Source: Bacteriovoracaceae bacterium (GTDB lineage Bacteria; Bdellovibrionota; Bacteriovoracia; Bacteriovoracales; Bacteriovoracaceae). Taken from it: a stretch of 17,819 nt of DNA. The position numbers and the translations under genes are program-made. Of this stretch, positions 15,766 to 17,819 are shown one piece after another (the first letter of the stretch is position 1; every line of letters starts with the position of its first letter). The notes beneath the pieces are model-generated. The model saw only the letters and a list, made by a program, of their open reading frames with translations. It ran no database searches and had not been told where the DNA came from. The DNA is taken from NCBI GenBank assembly GCA_018060635.1, contig JAGOVR010000019.1, forward strand, positions 1 through 17,819, read 5' to 3'.

Positions 15766-17819
15766 ATGAGCAATGACAAAATTATTATTAGCAAGGCTAA
15801 AGTTCATAATTTAAAATCAATTGATGTAGAAATTCCTCGTAATAAAATTGTAGTTATCACTGGCCCTTCTGGCTCTGGAAAATCATCCTTAGCTTTTGAT
15901 ACTATCTATGCTGAAGGACAAAGACGCTATATTGAGTCACTCTCTTCCTACGCAAGACAATTCCTAGGACAAATGGAGCCTCCTGATGTGGAATCTATCA
16001 CAGGCCTTTCTCCTGCTATTGCTATTGATCAAAAAACTACCAGTAAAAATCCTAGATCAACTGTAGGAACTGTTACTGAAATTTATGATTATTTACGAGT
16101 TTTATACGCTCGTATTGGAACACCTTTTTGTCCTCATTGTCATATCGAAATAAAAGGGCAAAGCGCCGAACAAATTGTAGAGTCTATTAAAAAATGGGAA
16201 GAAGGAATAAAGATTCAAATTTTAGCTCCTATCTTTAGAAATAAAAAAGGTGAGCATCGTGAGGTTATTGCTGAATATCTTGCTCAAGGTTTTTCTCGCA
16301 TTCGTATTGACGGCGAAATAACAACTCTTTCTGATGAAATTAAATTGCAAAAAACAAAAGCTCATAATATTGATGTGGTGATTGACCGCTTAGTTATTAA
16401 AAAAGAAGGAATGCAAAAACGACTTACTGATTCTGTAGAATATGCTTTAAAAATTGGCCATGGATCTCTTATTGTTTTACAGGAAAAAAATGAAAAATTT
16501 ACTGAAACTCTTTTTAGTGAGCGCTCTGCTTGTGGAAAATGCAACCTTAGTTTTCCTGAATTAGAACCTAGACTGTATTCTTTTAACTCTCCTCTGGGAG
16601 CCTGCAGTTCTTGTAATGGTTTAGGAGAAAGTAAAATTTTTATTAGAGAACTTATGATTTTGAATGAAGAACTTCCTCTTTTTGAAGGAGCAGTGGGTCC
16701 CTTACAAAAGAAAAATAGTTTTCTTTATCAAATGGTCAAATGTATTGTATCTCAAGAAAAAATAAATATTTCTCTTCCTCTAAAAAAACTACCTAAAAGT
16801 TTTATTGAAACTCTTTTTGCAGGTAGTGATAAAATTTATAGTTACTCTTTTAAATCAGAAAATTCCGTTTTTAATTTTAAAAAAGCTTTCATTGGTGTCA
16901 ATGCTTGGTTAGAGCGTAAATATCACGAAGCTTCCGATAAAACTCGCGATGACCTTGAACAATATATGCAAATAAAATCTTGCCCTTCTTGTAAAGGTCA
17001 AAGGCTCAATACTTTTGCGCTCTCTACTAAAATAAATAATCACTCCATTATTGATGCCTGTGATATGCCTATTGAAAAAACTTTTAATTTTTTTGACAAA
17101 CTAAAATTAGATGCGCAAAAACAAATGATTGCTCAAAAGCTTCTTAAGGAAATTAAAGATCGCCTCTCTTTTTTACTCAATGTTGGACTTAATTACTTAA
17201 CTCTTAATCGTTCAGCTATGACTCTTTCTGGTGGAGAGAGTCAGCGTATAAGGCTGGCTACTCAAATTGGATCAGCTCTTTCTGGTGTTTTGTATGTTTT
17301 GGATGAGCCCAGTATTGGACTCCACCAAAGAGATAATACTCGTCTTATAAAAACTCTACGCTCGCTCAAAGCATTGGGTAATACTGTTTTGGTGGTAGAG
17401 CATGATGAAGAAACTATGATGAATGCTGATTATATTATTGATATGGGGCCAGGAGCAGGAATTCACGGAGGAGAAATTGTAGCCTGTGGTACTCCTCAAG
17501 AAATTATAAAATCAAAAAAATCATTAACGGGAAGATTTCTTTCAGGGGAAGATAAGATTGCAACTCCCAATGTCAGAAAAAAACCTATGGGGTTTATCCA
17601 TCTTAAGGGTGCTCATAAAAATAATATAAAAAATTTAAATGTTAAGTTTCCTTTAGGGGGCGTTCTTTGTATTACAGGAGTGAGTGGCTCAGGAAAATCA
17701 ACTCTTATTCATAGTATTTTAGTTCCTGCGCTTAAAAATACTCTGACTCGTGAATCTAAGCGCACCTATCAAGAAAAAAATTATACAGAGCTTTCAGGTG
17801 TAGAAAATATTGGAAGTCT
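15766..17819 (+). CDS. uvrA: Excinuclease ABC subunit A (5' part)
   Basis: Damage-sensing ATPase of nucleotide excision repair, which loads UvrB and is recruited by Mfd. The first 684 codons are present; the gene leaves the right edge, with about 250 residues expected beyond. Visible: Walker A 1 GPSGSGKSS (33-41), RRYIESLSSYARQFLGQM, zinc module 1 with Cys256-x2-Cys259-x20-Cys280-x2-Cys283 around FPELEPRLYSFNSPLGAC, CPSCKGQRL, ABC signature LSGGESQRIRLA (487-498), Walker B VLYVLDEPSIGLHQRDN (508-524), and Walker A 2 GVSGSGKS (638-645). The frame is open with no stop. The ATG is nine bases after the previous gene; no strong Shine-Dalgarno is seen, as in the rest of this operon. The second zinc finger and second signature lie outside the window. 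Confidence 0.97.
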   Translation, partial: MSNDKIIISKAKVHNLKSIDVEIPRNKIVVITGPSGSGKSSLAFDTIYAEGQRRYIESLSSYARQFLGQMEPPDVESITGLSPAIAIDQKTTSKNPRSTVGTVTEIYDYLRVLYARIGTPFCPHCHIEIKGQSAEQIVESIKKWEEGIKIQILAPIFRNKKGEHREVIAEYLAQGFSRIRIDGEITTLSDEIKLQKTKAHNIDVVIDRLVIKKEGMQKRLTDSVEYALKIGHGSLIVLQEKNEKFTETLFSERSACGKCNLSFPELEPRLYSFNSPLGACSSCNGLGESKIFIRELMILNEELPLFEGAVGPLQKKNSFLYQMVKCIVSQEKINISLPLKKLPKSFIETLFAGSDKIYSYSFKSENSVFNFKKAFIGVNAWLERKYHEASDKTRDDLEQYMQIKSCPSCKGQRLNTFALSTKINNHSIIDACDMPIEKTFNFFDKLKLDAQKQMIAQKLLKEIKDRLSFLLNVGLNYLTLNRSAMTLSGGESQRIRLATQIGSALSGVLYVLDEPSIGLHQRDNTRLIKTLRSLKALGNTVLVVEHDEETMMNADYIIDMGPGAGIHGGEIVACGTPQEIIKSKKSLTGRFLSGEDKIATPNVRKKPMGFIHLKGAHKNNIKNLNVKFPLGGVLCITGVSGSGKSTLIHSILVPALKNTLTRESKRTYQEKNYTELSGVENIGS

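Noticed and set aside
16362..16544. Minus-strand frame of 60 codons
   Set aside because: It is antisense to uvrA, whose frame is continuous and motif-rich here.

Overview
The window is AT-rich, gene-dense bacterial DNA. It holds two divergent gene blocks separated by a short intergenic region (about 120-175 nt, depending on the nuoA start). No other non-coding gap exceeds 35 nt, and no tRNA, rRNA, CRISPR array, transposon or integron was seen. Respiratory complex I, Mfd, UvrA and two exported SurA/parvulin-type folding factors point to a diderm, respiring bacterium. A low-GC member of Bdellovibrionota or a related former deltaproteobacterial lineage would fit, but that is inference from gene content and no taxonomic marker is present.

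Left block (1-10337 or 10391, all minus strand): one tightly packed run of twelve genes encoding only membrane-arm subunits of NADH:quinone oxidoreductase (complex I). In transcription order it reads nuoA-H-J-K-L-M-N (set 1, complete), then directly nuoA-H-J-K-L (set 2, with nuoL cut by the left edge). Genes abut, overlap by ATGA, or are separated by 1-24 nt, so this looks like one operon. The two sets are clearly diverged paralogues, not a recent copy. No peripheral-arm gene (nuoB, C, D, E, F, G, I) occurs in this 10.3 kb. Proton-channel glutamates and lysines, and the quinone-pocket motifs, are retained in both sets as far as they can be read, so neither looks like a decaying pseudogene set.

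Right block (10512-17819, plus strand): mfd, then an exported parvulin-type prolyl isomerase, then a SurA-like exported protein with no recognisable parvulin domain, then uvrA (cut by the right edge). Gaps are 34, 9 and 9 nt. The two exported folding factors thus sit between the two transcription-coupled repair genes Mfd and UvrA.

The two blocks are divergent, and the best promoter candidates for each overlap between 10440 and 10497. The most noteworthy feature is the back-to-back pair of complex I membrane arms without any peripheral arm.
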